From: Marchantia polymorpha subsp. ruderalis
Lineage: Eukaryota > Streptophyta > Marchantiopsida > Marchantiales > Marchantiaceae
Length of the DNA: 64,000 nt
Assembly (NCBI GenBank): GCA_037833965.1
Contig: AP031355.1
Location: 10,007,501 to 10,071,500, forward strand
Reading direction: 5' to 3'
The translations under genes and the position numbers were made by a program. Shown here piece by piece: positions 53,308-63,558 of the stretch. Positions within the stretch are counted from its first letter, which is position 1, and each line of letters opens with the position of its first letter. Below the pieces are notes generated by a model that saw only the letters and a list, made by a program, of their open reading frames with translations, was not told the origin of the DNA and did not search any database.

Positions 53308-54643
53308 CTAATATTTTTTTATAATCTTTTTTTTTTTTATTGGAAATTTATATGGGACCCCCTAGTACAATACAAACAACACTAACTCCATCCTTGAGTA
53401 ATTCATCAAAGGAAACACAAAAGGAATTGGTTGCTCCAAGATAGCCAAAGCTCTCTAGGCATACAATGAGTCTTACCCTCATCATCATCTTCTCCATCAT
53501 CCGAATGATGATCTCCATCTTCAGTTCGAGCTTGAACCTGCTGAGGTCACTTTCTCCGTTTCAGCACTTAGCTTGCCGTCAAACCCTTCCACAAGTGATT
53601 CTAGAAGCGCCTTCACTCCGCTGCATTCGTGTCCTGCCGGTAGTCCAATCACTCCGCAATTGTCACAAAAGGTTGCACTTTGGGATTCATGTGGCGATGA
53701 TGGTCCCAAGTGAAGTTTCAAATCTCCCAAGGTTCTCTTGCTCCTCAATCTTCTATCCTTGTTCCGCAGTGAACAATTGACAACCTTAAGTCCCTCCTCT
53801 CCACAATAAAAGCAAGTCTCACGTTTCACTCTTGGAGATTGACTAACTACTCTTTCTTCAAACTCCACCTTGAATTCTCTTGTATTGGAGTCTAAAGACA
53901 CTATAACATCCAAGCCTTGAGGTACTTTGGATAACCTAACCTTCCAGCCCCCTTGATCACTCATTTTTCCATAAGGTGGAGACCACTCAAAAGGTCTCTC
54001 CCAAAAACGTTATCTACTAGGCCAAAATTGCGAATAAAGAAACCCAAAACTTTTGCTCTCTAATCTTGATTTTGTACCCCCTGAACTTCAAATCATCATA
54101 ACTTCCTCTCTAGCCGTGATCTCTAAGTGAAATTTTGACTTGCACGTAGGTAATCTTCCAATACACACGCGTGAGAATTTTCAAAGCCTAATTTGAAATA
54201 CAGGAAAAATAATTTACTCTGTACAAATTTTCCAGAGAGCAAACCTTTGGTACCCGTGAAAACCCCCTCAACTTCTAACTCTCATATCTTTCTGTTAACA
54301 CATGATCTGGGCCTATAACAAAAACATAAACGTTCTCTATCTTCCACTCTAAAATCAATAAAAACTTTGAAAAATACCTTCAAAAATATTTTTTTCGGTG
54401 TCTAAGATCACTTTTCTCTCAAAAAGACCTATTTACGTGTACAAAACGTACAAAATCACTTCTAGGCTATCATATGAGACTATTGGATAAACAAAGGGAT
54501 TTTCGCTGTCAAGCACACTCTCCGCTCTTTCATTCCCCAATGTTAACACCAAGTGATCCCTCATGGATACTTTCTCTCTAGCTAGAAATCGAATCCTAAA
54601 CATTCCGCCTTCTAGATTGAGGTCTCGACAACGGAACCAAAAC
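53308..54643 (-). other. Family B2 leader with candidate primer-binding site
   Basis: About 1.3 kb between the 5' LTR and gag, AT-rich and without a long frame except the small ORF at 53521-53964. Four bases from the LTR the minus strand reads TGGTTCCGTTGTCGAGACC (54621-54639), a plausible tRNA 3'-end complement. I cannot name the tRNA. The rest (53965-54620) shows nothing I recognise. Confidence 0.5.
53521..53964 (-). CDS. Extra small ORF upstream of gag in B2, 147 aa, two Cys clusters
   Basis: I do not recognise this protein. It lies between the 5' LTR and gag, in gag orientation, ending 213 bp before the gag ATG. The N-terminal half has a sheet-like pattern (GWKVRLSKVPQGLDVIVSLD). Two short metal-binding-like motifs follow: CFYCGEEGLKVVNC (about residues 51-64, CX2CX9C without the usual His) and CDNCGVIGLPAGHEC (about residues 99-113). 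Past the stop, another frame continues with an acidic stretch (DDGEDDDEG), so the ORF may be shortened by a frameshift. Some plant Ty3/gypsy elements such as Ogre carry an extra ORF at this place, but I cannot show homology. Confidence 0.55.
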   Translation of the reverse strand: MSDQGGWKVRLSKVPQGLDVIVSLDSNTREFKVEFEERVVSQSPRVKRETCFYCGEEGLKVVNCSLRNKDRRLRSKRTLGDLKLHLGPSSPHESQSATFCDNCGVIGLPAGHECSGVKALLESLVEGFDGKLSAETEKVTSAGSSSN

Positions 54644-55414
54644 TGCAACCTCCGGGCTGACTCTCACTCAGGTTTACCTCAGATGGCTTTTCGGTAGCTC
54701 ATCATGATTCTAGAAGACTAGGATTCCGCATCATACTCATAAGCTAAACACACTCTCACACAATCTCTCAAGGTTTCACTCCAACTCATACACTCATCGA
54801 CACTCCAAGGTACTGAAAATTCGTCACTCTTTCATATATGAAACAAGTCTCTACATATGAACTCTCCAAACTTGCTTGAGAGGCTCTTCCCTACCTCTCT
54901 ATATATACTACTTGAGAATTTACCATAGTAACAGATGGTAATTTCTATCTAACTTACTTTTACGAAGATAAACCATAGTAAGGTTGACTAGTTATCAATA
55001 TGTGGCAACATGCCATTGGCCCCCTAAACCTTCTAGATGTTTACTAATCCCTAGATTGAGGTGGCGACATGCCATTTGTGCCTTTCCAACTTCTAGAACT
55101 TCCACTTTCCACTAAGTCAACATAAGACTTAGTCTAACCAATGGAATACTCCTTACTTTAGTCAAACCAATCAAAACTAAACATGAAGTTCAAAAGTCTT
55201 TTCTCTTGGAATCTAGACTTTTGTACAAGACAAAATAGAAGTGCTCACTCAAATCTTCTAGAACTTCTCTAGTTATTCCGCCAAGTATAGACATTATAGC
55301 TAAACTAGCTAGACTTAGTCATAACTAGCTAGATTTAGTCATAACTATCCTAAGCATGATTAATTCCTTGGCTAATTCTAGTTTTATTTCACACATGCAA
55401 TATCTGGTCTTACA
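54644..55414 (-). repeat. Family B2 5' LTR (771 bp)
   Basis: It runs from TGCAACCTCC at 54644 to TGGTCTTACA at 55414 (TGTAAGACCA...GGAGGTTGCA on the minus strand), with the TATA box at 54900-54907. Its length is exactly that of the interrupted 3' LTR (299 + 472 bp). I noticed about four transitions between them, which indicates recent insertion. Confidence 0.92.
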
Positions 55415-56595
55415 GGCCACAGTGGGACGCTTGGGACGGAAGGGGCGGTTCATGCTACAGGATCCGCTTCGAGCACCTTCGGCGGTAAATCACTCATAAC
55501 TTTCTCAATTCGTAACGCCTTGAGTTGCTTTGGGTCTCGTTGGAGAGAACCCAACGCGTTGGTTCTAACGAGCCCAAGAACTTGTGAAACGGATGAGAGG
55601 TCACTAAGTAATGAGTGTCAGAAGTTACTGATGGAGGGCCTTCGGCGGTAGAGCGACTTTGGCGGTACGCCTTCGGCGGAAGAACCGCCGGAAGATGCGC
55701 CTTCGGCGGTAGACGCCTTCGGGTAAAACGCCTTCGGCGATGCGGGAGAGTGCATTCGGCGGAAGAGTGAATCCCTCATAACTTTCTCAATTTACAACGC
55801 CTTGACTTGGTTAGAGTCTCGTTGGAAAGAACTCGACGCGCTGATTCTAATGAGCCCAAGAACGCCACGAACGGATGAGGACTCCGGGAATTATGAAGGT
55901 CGCAAGATACTCAACTTCTCGCCTACGAGTTGGCGAGGAAAGTTTGTCCTATGCGCGGACAAGAGAAGTCAGCCTACGCGTAGGCGCTTCGGCGTCACCG
56001 ACAAATCCGCCCTCGGCCCTAGAAATGCGCCTTCGGGGTTGGAACTTGTACGGCGCCAGCGCAACAGCGCGGACGGACGCGGACGCCTGCGAGTGCATAC
56101 GCAAACGCCTTCGGCGGAAGAGTAAAACCGTCATAACTTTCTCAATTCTTCACGGTTTGACTTAGTTAGGGTCTTGTTGGAAAGAACTCGCGACGCTCGT
56201 TCTAACGAGACCAAGAAATCTTGAAACGGATAAGGCGTCAATGAGTTATGAGCGTCGAAAGCGGCTGTCATGGTTAGGAGAGAGGCCTTCGGCGTTAATA
56301 TATAGAGGAGACTTCGGCGTTAACAGTTAGAGGGGCCTTCGGCCCAAGGCGGCTTGCGTGTAGGACGCGTGGGACCCACAGTCCTCGGATTTTGGAGAAG
56401 GAATTTTGGCCTAGGTTCAGAGATCTTGCGAGGCCCATATCTTTGCGATGGACGGTCGGATGGATCTGAAATTTTGTGGGGCCGTTGAAATAGTCTGTTA
56501 AACATGACACTTTGTACCCTGTGTGTTCTTCTGTCCCTATGGGTTCGACCTTTCTACCACTATATTGCAGTTTTAGCCTTTAGTGGGTTATTACA
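55415..56595 (+). repeat. Family C 5' LTR, remainder, with tandem units and an internal deletion
   Basis: It continues the LTR begun at 26375. It has three copies of a unit that starts TCATAACTTTCTCAATT (55494, 55776 and 56131; spacing 282 and 355 bp) and includes a stretch like CGTTGGAAAGA..TCGACGCGCTGATTC. CGCCTTCGGCG palindromes lie between them. At about 56489 the U3 sequence jumps to the last part of U5 (AATAGTCTGTTAAAC), so TATA box, R and most of U5 are deleted. The LTR ends GGGTTATTACA at 56595. Without its promoter this 5' LTR should be silent. Confidence 0.82.
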
Positions 56596-57102
56596 TAAGA
56601 AGCCGACAACTTCTTTTTGGCGCCTTTGCCGGGGATAGAGCGTCAACACAAGAGTACGTGTGCAGAAATGCACGATGAATATCAATTGCTATCACCAACA
56701 AAGAAGAGTGCGATGGTGATAGGCTGCGGATTTTTTTCAATTTCTTGCGCAAGAAGGTCTGGAGTTGGTTCAATCACAAAAGTAGAGCACCTAACGAGAT
56801 TGACACTTACTCTCAACGATGCGCGAAGTTGTTGCACAGATCGAAAGCTTGGCTATTACATCCGAATCCTGTCCAAGCTTCAAAATTTTCAGAGAGGGAA
56901 AAAGAAAAATTTTTGTGACTACACTCAGCAGTTTCAAGATCTGTTAGACCGAATTCCAAAGACAGGGATAGGAGATCCCTACACCACTTAACAGAGAACT
57001 GCCGGATCTATCATTACAGTTGTTGGGCACCTGAGTGAACTCCAATTTGAAATACCATTTCTAAACTGTTCGCAAGGTCGCTCACAATTGAGGAGGGGAG
57101 CA
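56596..57102 (+). other. Family C body: primer-binding site, gag remnant, polypurine tract
   Basis: Only 507 bp lie between the LTRs. TGGCGCCTTTGCCGGGGA at 56618-56635 is one base from a primer-binding site common in plant Ty3/gypsy elements. 56848-56991 encodes LGYYIRILSKLQNFQ ... LLDRIPKTGIGDPY, clearly homologous to the family A gag segment at about 8740-8860. The end (about 57020-57085) resembles the last codons of family A pol, then comes the polypurine tract ATTGAGGAGGGGAGCA at 57087-57102. It is thus an internal-deletion derivative that kept the cis signals for replication. Confidence 0.8.
56618..56635 (+). promoter_or_regulatory. Primer-binding site of family C
   Basis: TGGCGCCTTTGCCGGGGA lies 22 bases after the 5' LTR. 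It primes minus-strand synthesis from a tRNA. It is the only clear site of this kind in the window. Confidence 0.8.
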
Positions 57103-58890
57103 TGTGGTAACCCACTTTTTGTTTTTCGTCGGAACTAAAACATTTTTGAATAGTAAGTACCGCGGCAGCAGCTGTAAATAGTAATCAGTACGCGAAACCA
57201 GAGTAAAAAGAGGATCGAGGACAGTCAAGGGGTTTTGGGCTTAGGCCACAGTGGGCCGCTTGGGACGGAACGGGCGGTTCATGCTGCAGGATCCGCTTCG
57301 AGCACCTTCGGCGGTAGATCACTCATAACTTTCTCAATTCGTAACGCCTTGAATTGCTTCGGGTCTCGTTGGAAAGAACCCAACGCGCTGGTTCTAACGA
57401 GCCCAAGAACTTGTGAAACAGATGAGAGGTCACTGAGTAATGAGTGTCGGAAGTTACTGATGGGGGGCCTTCGGCGGTAGAGCGACTTTGGCGGTACGCC
57501 TTCGGCGGAAGAACCGCCGGAAGATGCGCCTTCGGCGGTAGACGCCTTCGGGTCAACGCCTTCGGCGATGCGGGAGAGTGCATTCGGCGGAAGAGTGAAT
57601 CCCTCATAACTTTCTCAATTCACAACGGCTTGACTTGGTTAGGGTTTCGTTGAAACGAGCTCGACGCGCTGATTCCAACGAGCTCAAAAACACCAACAAC
57701 GGATGAGGACTCCGGGAGTTATGAAGGTTGTAAGATACTCAGCTTTCCGCCTGCGCCCAGGCGAAGAAAGTTTTGTCCTATGTGCGGACGAAGGAAGTTC
57801 GCCTGTGCACAGGCGAAATAGGGTTTTTTGACGTAGGCGCGAAGTTCGCCTACGCACAGGCGTTCGCTTGTGCACAGGCGCTTCGGCGTCAGTAGGAAAT
57901 CCGCCTTCGGCCCTAGAAATGCGCCTTCGGGGTTGGAACTTGTACGGCGCCAGCGCAACAGCGCGGAAGGACGCGGACGCCTGTGGATAGGCGGCCTGCA
58001 GGTAGGCGAACGCCTTCGGCGGAAGAGTAAAAACTGTCATAACTTTCTCAATTCTTAACGGTTTGACTTAGTTAGGGTCTTGTTGGAAAGAGCTCGCGAC
58101 GCTCGTTCTAACGAGACCAAGAACTCTTGGAACGGATAAGGCGTCACTGAGTTATGAGCGTCGAAAGCGGCTCTCATGGTTAGGAGAGAGGCCTTTGGCG
58201 TTAACATATAGAGGAGCCTTCGGCGTTAACAGTTAGAGGGGCCTTCGGCCCAAGGCGGCCTACGAGTAGGCGGCTTGGGTTTAGGACGCGTGGGACGCAC
58301 AGTCCTCGGATTTTGGAGAAGGAATTTTGGCCTAGGTTCAGAGATCTTGCGGGGCCCATATCTTTGCGATGGACGGTCAGATGGATCTGAAATTTGGTGG
58401 GGCCGTTGATCTCAGCCGGCCACGCATGCCTGCAAATTTTCAGCCTCGGATCTTGGATGGAAAGGCGCTGGCGGCTCTGTACAGTAGGCTTAGGATTCAG
58501 ATTTAGGGTTAGGGTTAGATTTAGGTTGTAAGTTAGAGGGGACGGCAGCCGCCGACTCCTCAGGTGTTGGATCTGTTGCGGCTCGCACCATGGCATTGCA
58601 GTGTAGTGCTAGTTAGGACTTAGAAGGTATAAAGTAGTTCAAGGCCTTTTGCCTTGGGATCTTTCCCAACATCAGAAGTGCAGATCAGGAACTCATTTTC
58701 TCTGCGTGTTTGTGTCCTTAGTTCTGTCACCACGCAAGAGGAGCTACAACTTGGCGTTCCGCATTTTGTAGCTGGAGGCCTCCGGCCGAATATTCAGAGC
58801 TAGTACATTGGTTAGAGACTTGAGTAGTTCGGAGCTACACCTGCGGGTGACTGCCGATGCTCAGAGCCAATGACTAGTTAGATACTTGAA
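57103..58890 (+). repeat. Family C 3' LTR, broken off in U5
   Basis: It starts TGTGGTAACCC after the polypurine tract. Three TCATAACTTTCTC units start at 57323, 57604 and 58037. The third is preceded by family A-like palindromes (for example CGCCTGTGCACAGGCG near 57800). U3 continues through the TTTAGGGTTAGGG run (about 58500) to TATAAAGT at 58628-58635, then R/U5. At about 58890 U5 stops and antisense family A LTR-frame sequence begins. No long reading frame is present in U3, in contrast to family A. Confidence 0.82.
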
Positions 58891-59850
58891 CTGTGCGTAG
58901 GCGCAAATACCGGCGCCTTGTCCGCCGCAGGCGCAGCGCCGAAGGCGTCTATCGCCGAAGGCGACAGAGCCGAAGGCCGCTCACCCGATATACCTGGCCC
59001 CGAAGGCCCTACCGCCGAAGGCGCATCTACCGGCGGATTACCCGCCGAAGGTGCGGTCTCCGCACGCTCCCTACTCAAAACTCGCTGACCCGAAGGCCCT
59101 GGCGCCAAAGGCGCAAATCGCGGCGCGTTGCACGCCGGAGGGTCTGGTCTCGAAGGCCCTTGACCCGAAGGCGGATCTTCCACCGGCTCCTTCCCCTTCC
59201 TACGTTGTATCGGGGGTGAATCTTGCCTATGCGTAGGCGGCCTGTGCGTAGGCGAACTTTCTCTGCCTACGCGTAGGCGGAGGTCCACGTCCGCTTGAGG
59301 TCGACTTTCCGCTGAAGCTCGCCTGTGCGTAGGCGGAACACTCGTCCGCATCGCACGTGGTAACTCCGGAGGCCCTTGGCCCGAAGGCCGCCTCTCGTCC
59401 GTCGGAGGTGTGGCGTGGTCCGCCGCTCCTGCGGACGTCCGCGCTCTCTCGCTCCTCTCTGGCGACGCACTTCCCTTCTCCGTGGCGATCGTCGCCGTGT
59501 CCGCGCTACTGGCTGGTAACACAAGCCTGCGCGCCTTCTGCTTCGGCCGGCTGCACACTTCGTGCAGTGGCCGCTGTCGTATGGGAGCAGTGGGTTCTCG
59601 ATGCTGCTCCTCCTCGGACTCCTCTCTCCATCGACGCTTCCGCGGCACTCTTGCTGCGGGTGTGCTTCTTCCCTCGTCTCTCCGTGTCGGCGGAGTAGAA
59701 GCTGGTGAACCCTCTGCGTCGGTGTCGACCTTGTTATCCCGCACATACTTCCCGGGATGGTCGACGGACAATGGCGGAAAACGAGCTAGCTCCGCCGCGG
59801 TCAAACAATTTCTCTGCCGATAGAAATTGATCAAGAAAGGAGAGAGGTGA
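58891..59850 (-). pseudogene. Fragment of the family A LTR-encoded protein
   Basis: The minus-strand frame covers the middle of the LTR protein, from LSPFLINFYRQRN through the Arg/Pro-rich linker to about the SPSAIDAFGAAPAADKAP region. It is open but lacks both ends. On the right it is cut by the LTR end at 59851, and on the left it is fused to C LTR U5. Its palindromes have TACGCGTA centres (CGCCTACGCGTAGGCG near 59265-59285) where other copies have TGTGCACA. Confidence 0.85.
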
Positions 59851-60857
59851 TGTAATAACCCACTAAAGGCTAAAACTGCAATATAGTGGTAGAAAGGTCG
59901 AACCCACAGGGACAGAGGAACACACAGGGTACAAAGTGCCACGTTTAACAGACTATTGAGGAGTTTGAATTCTCAGGCGACTGTCACTCCCAGAAATACT
60001 GCAAGTGTCCACTCGGAGCGCACTCGGAGGTCGCACAGTGCAGCGTAACACACACACACACACCTGAAACTACAGAAACACAACCCAGAGATCCGTTAGG
60101 ACCTCTACTTCAAGATTTCAGGGGGAAGATCCCTCAAGAGTACACTCAGCGAAGCTGCGGGTAGTGACTCCCAACTCCGGCTTTTACAACACTTCAACTA
60201 GCTTGCTGCTAGCGTAGGAAACCCGGCTTGGACTGCCTACTTCGGATCGAAGTCACTCATACGTGGTGAACAACACTCTCAACTCACAAAAAGCGCAGAG
60301 AACACAGGTCCGCACTGAAGGACTCACTGAGAAACATTCCACTAACACAATAACAGTCTATTGAAGAGTTTGAATTCTTAGGCACTTGTCATTCCCAGAA
60401 ATACTACAGGGGTTACCCTGAAGGCACCTGCTGCAGCGTAACTTGAATTTACAACCAAGGCTTACACGAAGTAACAAAATTTCACTTTGGCATTCAGGGG
60501 AAAAATCCCGAAGGAGTACAATCAGGAACAAACACTCGCAGGTGTAGGGGCGAAACTATTCAAGTATCTAACTAGTCACTGGCTCTGAGCATCGGGAATC
60601 ACCCGCAGGTGTAGATCCGAACTACTCAAGTCTCTAACCAATGTACTAGCTCTGAACATTCGGCCGAAGGCCTTCAGCTACAAAATGCGGAACGCCAAGT
60701 TGTAGCTCCTATTGCGTGGTGACAGAACTAAGGACACAAACATGCAGAGAAAATGAGTTCCTGATCTGCACTTCCGAAATTGGGAAAGAACCCAAGGCAA
60801 GACGCCTTGAACTACTTTATACCTTCTAAGTTATAACTAGCACTACACTGCACTACA

Positions 60858-63558
60858 CTATGCGCCGGCACGGAACCACGCTACACTACACTCCGCAGAA
60901 CCTGTGCTACGTCTCCTGCGCGATGGACTGCCGCGCACTAACTCCCTACCCTGCCAGTCTTCCGCTCGACTGCGCAGTCCTAACCGCTGCAACGCCGCGG
61001 ACACCTCCACCTCGAGGGTGGACATGGTATCCCGCGCCTTCGACAGAAAAGCGTCTAACTTCTTTGCCACCTTCCGCCGACTCCTGCTGTCGCCTGCCAA
61101 CAACCCTGCTGCGCGAAGCTCAAACTCACGCAGTGTGAGTTTCTCCTGCGCCGCCACTTCCCAGTGGGCGTAGCCTTGAGACAGTGGGCGACACGCCTCG
61201 CCATCTCCTCCTTCGTGCGATCTGCCTCTCGCCTGCGATCCTCTTCAATTACCACCAACTGCGATTCGGCCTCCGCAAGCTGCGCCCTCAATTCACCACA
61301 CTCTGACTGTAGCCTGCGGATTAAATCCTCATCCGCCTGCCGTGCGAGCTGACACTCCGCCAACAAACGCGTCTGTCGCACGAGCTCCTCTGACAGGATT
61401 TGATTTTGAGTTCTCTCAGACATCAAATCCGTCGTGGTCTTCACCACATCCCTGGTGAGCTCTTCCAGTCTCTCCTTCTTCATCCTGTCGAGGGCGTGCG
61501 ATTTCCTCACAGGGTTGTACTGACCCCACAAACAGGCATGCTTCTCCCTCAAATCCTTCAACTCCTGGTTCGTCCTAGCTAGTAGCTTGCTAGTGTGGAC
61601 TTTAGTGCGAGTCCGCCTGCGCACTAATTCGATGTAAGATCCCGGCTGAAGTGGATCGGCGTATTTATCAAATTTGCGATCCAAGTACTTCAGCAACGGT
61701 ATCACCTGCTCAGAGAGCGCCGCCGCCGGCGCTCCAACAATTTCCTCCTCCTCCTCCTCGGTATCCTCTGCTCCCGACATTGCTTCTGTGGAGCCTCCGT
61801 CGTCATCATCCGAGTTAAGGATTTCAGTCGCCATTGATTGCGTTGGCGACTGCCCCGAGTGGGGCTGCACGTCGTCGGCGGGTGCTACCTGCGAAGGCAC
61901 CGCTGCAGCCTCGCTGCTCTTCGCCAAAATGTCCAAGGCGGTGGGCGAATGTGGCCGTGCTACATCCCCGTCGCCTGCTTGTCGGTCTTCGACCGTATCC
62001 TCTCTGCCGCCAACGTCCGCCGCCGAAGGCGATTGAGCGGAGTGTCTCTGCGCGGGGTTTGATTGCGCATCGCGCACCGCGCGATGCGCAAACATTCAAT
62101 CCGCTCCTCCGTCAGGTCCTGCTCCCTCGATTGGTCCTGCGCAAGGGCTGTGCCTGGCCTGTGCGCAGGCGCAAATGCCGGCGCCTTGTCCGCCGCAGGC
62201 GCAGCACCGAAGGCGTCTATCGCCGAAGGCGACATAGCCGGAGGCCGCTCGCCCGATGTCCCTTGGCCCGTAGGCCCTACCGCCGAAGGCGCATCTACCG
62301 GCGGACTACCCGCCGATGGTGTGGCTTCCGCACGCTCCCTGTTCGCATCTCCTTGGCCCGAAGGCCCTGGCGCCGAAGGCGCAAATCGCGGCGCGTTGGG
62401 CGCCGGAGGGTCTGGTCCCGAAGGCCCGTGACCCGTAGGCGGATCTTCCGCCGGCTCCTTCCTCTTCCTACGTTGGAACGGGGGTGAATCCTGCCTGTGC
62501 GCAGGCGGCATGTGCACAGGCGAACGCCTGTGCACAGGCGGACTGCCTCTTCCTACGCGTAGGCGTAGGTCCACGTTCGCTTGTGGTCGCCTTTCCGTCG
62601 AGGCTCGCCTGTGCGCAGGCGGAACACCCGTCCGCAACGCACGTGGTAACTCCGGAGGCCCTTGGCCCGTAGGCGGCCTCTTGTCCGTCGAAGGTGCAGC
62701 GTGGTCCGTTGCTCCTGCAGACGTCCGCGCTCCCTCGTTCTTCTCTGGCGACGCACTTCCTTTCTCCGTGGCAATCGTCGCCGTGTCCGCGCTGCTGGCT
62801 GGTAACACAAGCCTGCGCGCCTTCTGCTTCGGCCGGCTGCACACTTCGTGCAACGGCCGCTGCCGAATGGGAGCAGTGGGTTCTTGATGCTGCTCCTCTT
62901 CGGACTCCTCTCTCCATCGCCGCTTCCGCGGCACTCTTGCTGCGGGAGTGTTTCTTCCTTCGTCCCTCCGCCTTGCCGGAGTAGAAGTCGACGACTCCTC
63001 TGCATCAGTGTCGACCTCGTTCTCCCGCACATACCTCCCGGGATGGTCGACGGACAACGGTGGAAAACGAGCAAGCTCCGCCGCGGTCAAACCATTCCGC
63101 TGCCGATAAAAATTGATCAGGAAAGGAGAGAGATGATTTAGAGTTCCCCCCTTCTCCTCAAAAGCGTGCTGTCGCATCACTCTCATGTAGTTCCATCCCC
63201 ATAGCAAGAAATCGAGCTTTCTCGCTATCAGTCGTTCCTCGTAAGCGCGTAGCCCGTTCTGTGGCAGTCGGAGCAGCAGCATACGCAATCGGCTCAGTCT
63301 CGACATTGCGTTCTTGGAATTCGCCTGCTCGCTAATTCTCCTTCTGCTCCGCTCGAGCTCCTTGCTTCCTCGGCAAACTCTAATCTCCCTCAATTCCAAA
63401 TCACGCGCACTCACTTCTCTCTCAATCACCAAGTAATCCTCTGCGCGGCGATGTCGGGAAAGCTTAGCAGCTAGCAGATGGACGCGCGCAGCTCGCACTA
63501 GAGAATGGAATCGCGAATTCAAGAATGGGACGCTCTCCGTCTCCCGGTTGAAGGTCAT
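60858..63558 (-). pseudogene. LTR-encoded protein, third subfamily copy, deleted and frameshifted
   Basis: The start (63558, MTFNRETESVPFLNSRF) and the end at 60858 are recognisable. At about 63183 the frame jumps from LLWGWNYM directly to RVMRQHAFEEKGG, an in-frame loss of about 100 residues of the conserved block. Around 62060-62095 normal sequence is replaced by a perfect 13-bp inverted repeat that breaks the frame. One base is missing near 61173, which breaks the C-terminal part. The acidic run and coiled coil are still clear (61055-62095). Confidence 0.85.
62063..62091. repeat. Perfect 13-bp inverted repeat replacing coding sequence
   Basis: TTGCGCATCGCGC and its exact complement flank a three-base ACC spacer. 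Other copies have the first arm followed by about 25 unrelated bases encoding the region around EISMRDAQ. Confidence 0.8.

Larger units (their letters stand above)
26520..55414 (-). mobile_element. Family B Ty3/gypsy element (B2) with nested insertions
   Basis: Two 771-bp LTRs bound it. The left (3') LTR is 26520-26818 plus 37551-38022 and the right (5') LTR is 54644-55414. I noticed about four differences between them, so it is young. The flanks give a four-base duplication GGCC (26516-26519 and 55415-55418) in the C LTR. Read on the minus strand the order is 5' LTR, leader, small ORF with Cys clusters, gag, protease, RT (part deleted), RNase H, integrase, polypurine tract, 3' LTR. It is interrupted by a solo A LTR in its 3' LTR and by a compound A/C insertion in RT. 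Confidence 0.9.
26375..58890 (+). mobile_element. Family C element (short body), split by element B2
   Basis: The 5' LTR starts TGTGGTAACCCAC at 26375 after the family B flank CCTTG. It runs to 26519 and, after the B2 insertion, from 55415 to 56595 (GGGTTATTACA). A 507-bp body (56596-57102) and a 3' LTR from 57103 follow, the latter broken off at about 58890. It shares LTR ends, R/U5, polypurine tract and remnants of gag and pol with family A, but has no complete gene. The right target duplication is lost with the LTR end. It looks like a non-autonomous element dependent on family A proteins. Confidence 0.82.

Noticed and set aside
53017..53385. Plus-strand frames opposite family B gag (also 52613-52993, 51710-52012)
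   Set aside because: They are antisense to a well-supported gag-protease and show no domain features.
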